A DNA stretch of 22,036 nt from DASXTW01 sp036505215 (GTDB lineage Bacteria; Actinomycetota; UBA4738): contig DASXTW010000017.1 of the NCBI GenBank assembly GCA_036505215.1, positions 1 through 22,036 of the forward strand, written 5' to 3'. Positions 21,733-22,036 of the stretch are shown here, in pieces. How positions within the stretch are numbered: the first letter of the stretch is position 1; each line of letters starts with the position of its first letter. A program made the position numbers and the translations under genes. A model generated the notes under the pieces. It made no database searches, had not been told where the DNA came from, and saw only the letters and a list, made by a program, of their open reading frames with translations.

Positions 21733-22036
21733 TGGAGGAGTCGGCCGGGCGGCCGCGGCGATTCGTTCGCTGAGGAAAGTCCGGACTCCACAGGGCAGGG
21801 TGCTGGGTAACGCCCAGGCGGGGTGACCCGCGGAAAGTGCCACAGAGACAGACCGCCCACCGGTCGAGACCGGGCTCGGTACCGACGGTCTCGAACAGGG
21901 GCAAGGGTGAAACGGTGAGGTAAGAGCTCACCAGCGGCCGGGTGACCGGCCGGCTGGGCAAACCCCACCCGGAGCAAGGCCGAGCAGGGAGCGGGTGGCC
22001 CACCCGATGCTCCCGGGTAGGCTGCACGAGGGTCGC
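21733..22036 (+). ncRNA. rnpB: RNase P RNA (type A), 3' end outside window
   Basis: This is the catalytic RNA of RNase P, which trims the 5' leader from pre-tRNAs. Recognisable segments are GAGGAAAGTCCGGACTCC at 21772-21789 (P4 5' half and J3/4), CACAGGGCAGGGTG right after it, GTGCCACAGAGACAGACCGC at 21838-21857, CAAGGGTGAAACGGTGAGGT near 21902-21921, the CACCAG that follows it, and GGCAAACCCCACCCGGAGCA near 21957-21976. These occur in the order and form of bacterial type A RNase P RNA. About 304 nt are present; the typical length is 380-410 nt, so the 3' end including P4's second half is beyond the window. Confidence 0.95.

Overview
The window is high-GC, densely packed DNA with many GTG and TTG starts, short overlaps between genes, two F420/luciferase-type flavin oxidoreductases, and an RNase P RNA of bacterial type A. 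This points to a member of the Actinomycetota, probably outside the well-studied genera; the exact lineage cannot be named from sequence alone. Several genes have a -10-like hexamer placed so close to the start codon that their mRNAs may be leaderless, which is common in actinobacteria.

Layout. Positions 1-926 (minus) hold the 5' part of a zinc-independent MDR alcohol dehydrogenase/quinone oxidoreductase cut by the window edge. Positions 1103-1430 (minus) hold a decayed HAD phosphatase remnant. Positions 1516-4381 (minus) are a compact unit: MocR-type (GntR-aminotransferase fusion) regulator, luciferase-like oxidoreductase, peroxiredoxin. Facing away from it at 4408-6736 (plus) are a NimA-like flavoprotein, a DJ-1/PfpI protein resembling isonitrile hydratase, and a nitrilase. 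Together these form a six-gene two-sided block with a 26-bp shared promoter, and it is the best candidate here for an undescribed pathway (nitrile, isonitrile or nitro-compound handling). Positions 6737-7128 hold no convincing gene. Then follow a second luciferase-like oxidoreductase (minus), a LysE-type exporter (minus) and a divergent MarR regulator (plus).

Positions 9447-9790 are a scar made of a truncated metallo-beta-lactamase-fold gene and the tail of a NUDIX gene. After it come a DUF167 protein, a secreted S13 (PBP4-type) D,D-peptidase with two Ig-like domains, and a serine beta-lactamase-like gene broken by about five frameshifts. Positions 13569-14415 (minus) are an ArsR-SRPBCC pair with a near-consensus promoter. 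On the plus strand follow an isocitrate lyase/PEP mutase-type protein, an MFS transporter and a CoA-binding protein.

Positions 17054-20383 (minus) carry, in order of transcription, a DUF4389 membrane protein with a probably frameshifted proline-rich tail, a gamma-glutamyltranspeptidase-family protein and a PKD-plus-HExxH metallopeptidase of DUF4157-like type. The window ends with a nucleic-acid cluster on the plus strand: coiled-coil zinc-ribbon protein, RNase HI overlapping it out of frame, and rnpB, which runs off the end.

No tRNA, rRNA, CRISPR array, insertion sequence or convincing intrinsic terminator (hairpin plus T-run) was seen. Four loci (HAD, MBL/NUDIX, serine hydrolase, DUF4389 tail) show truncation or frame changes; real decay and assembly indels cannot be separated without reads.
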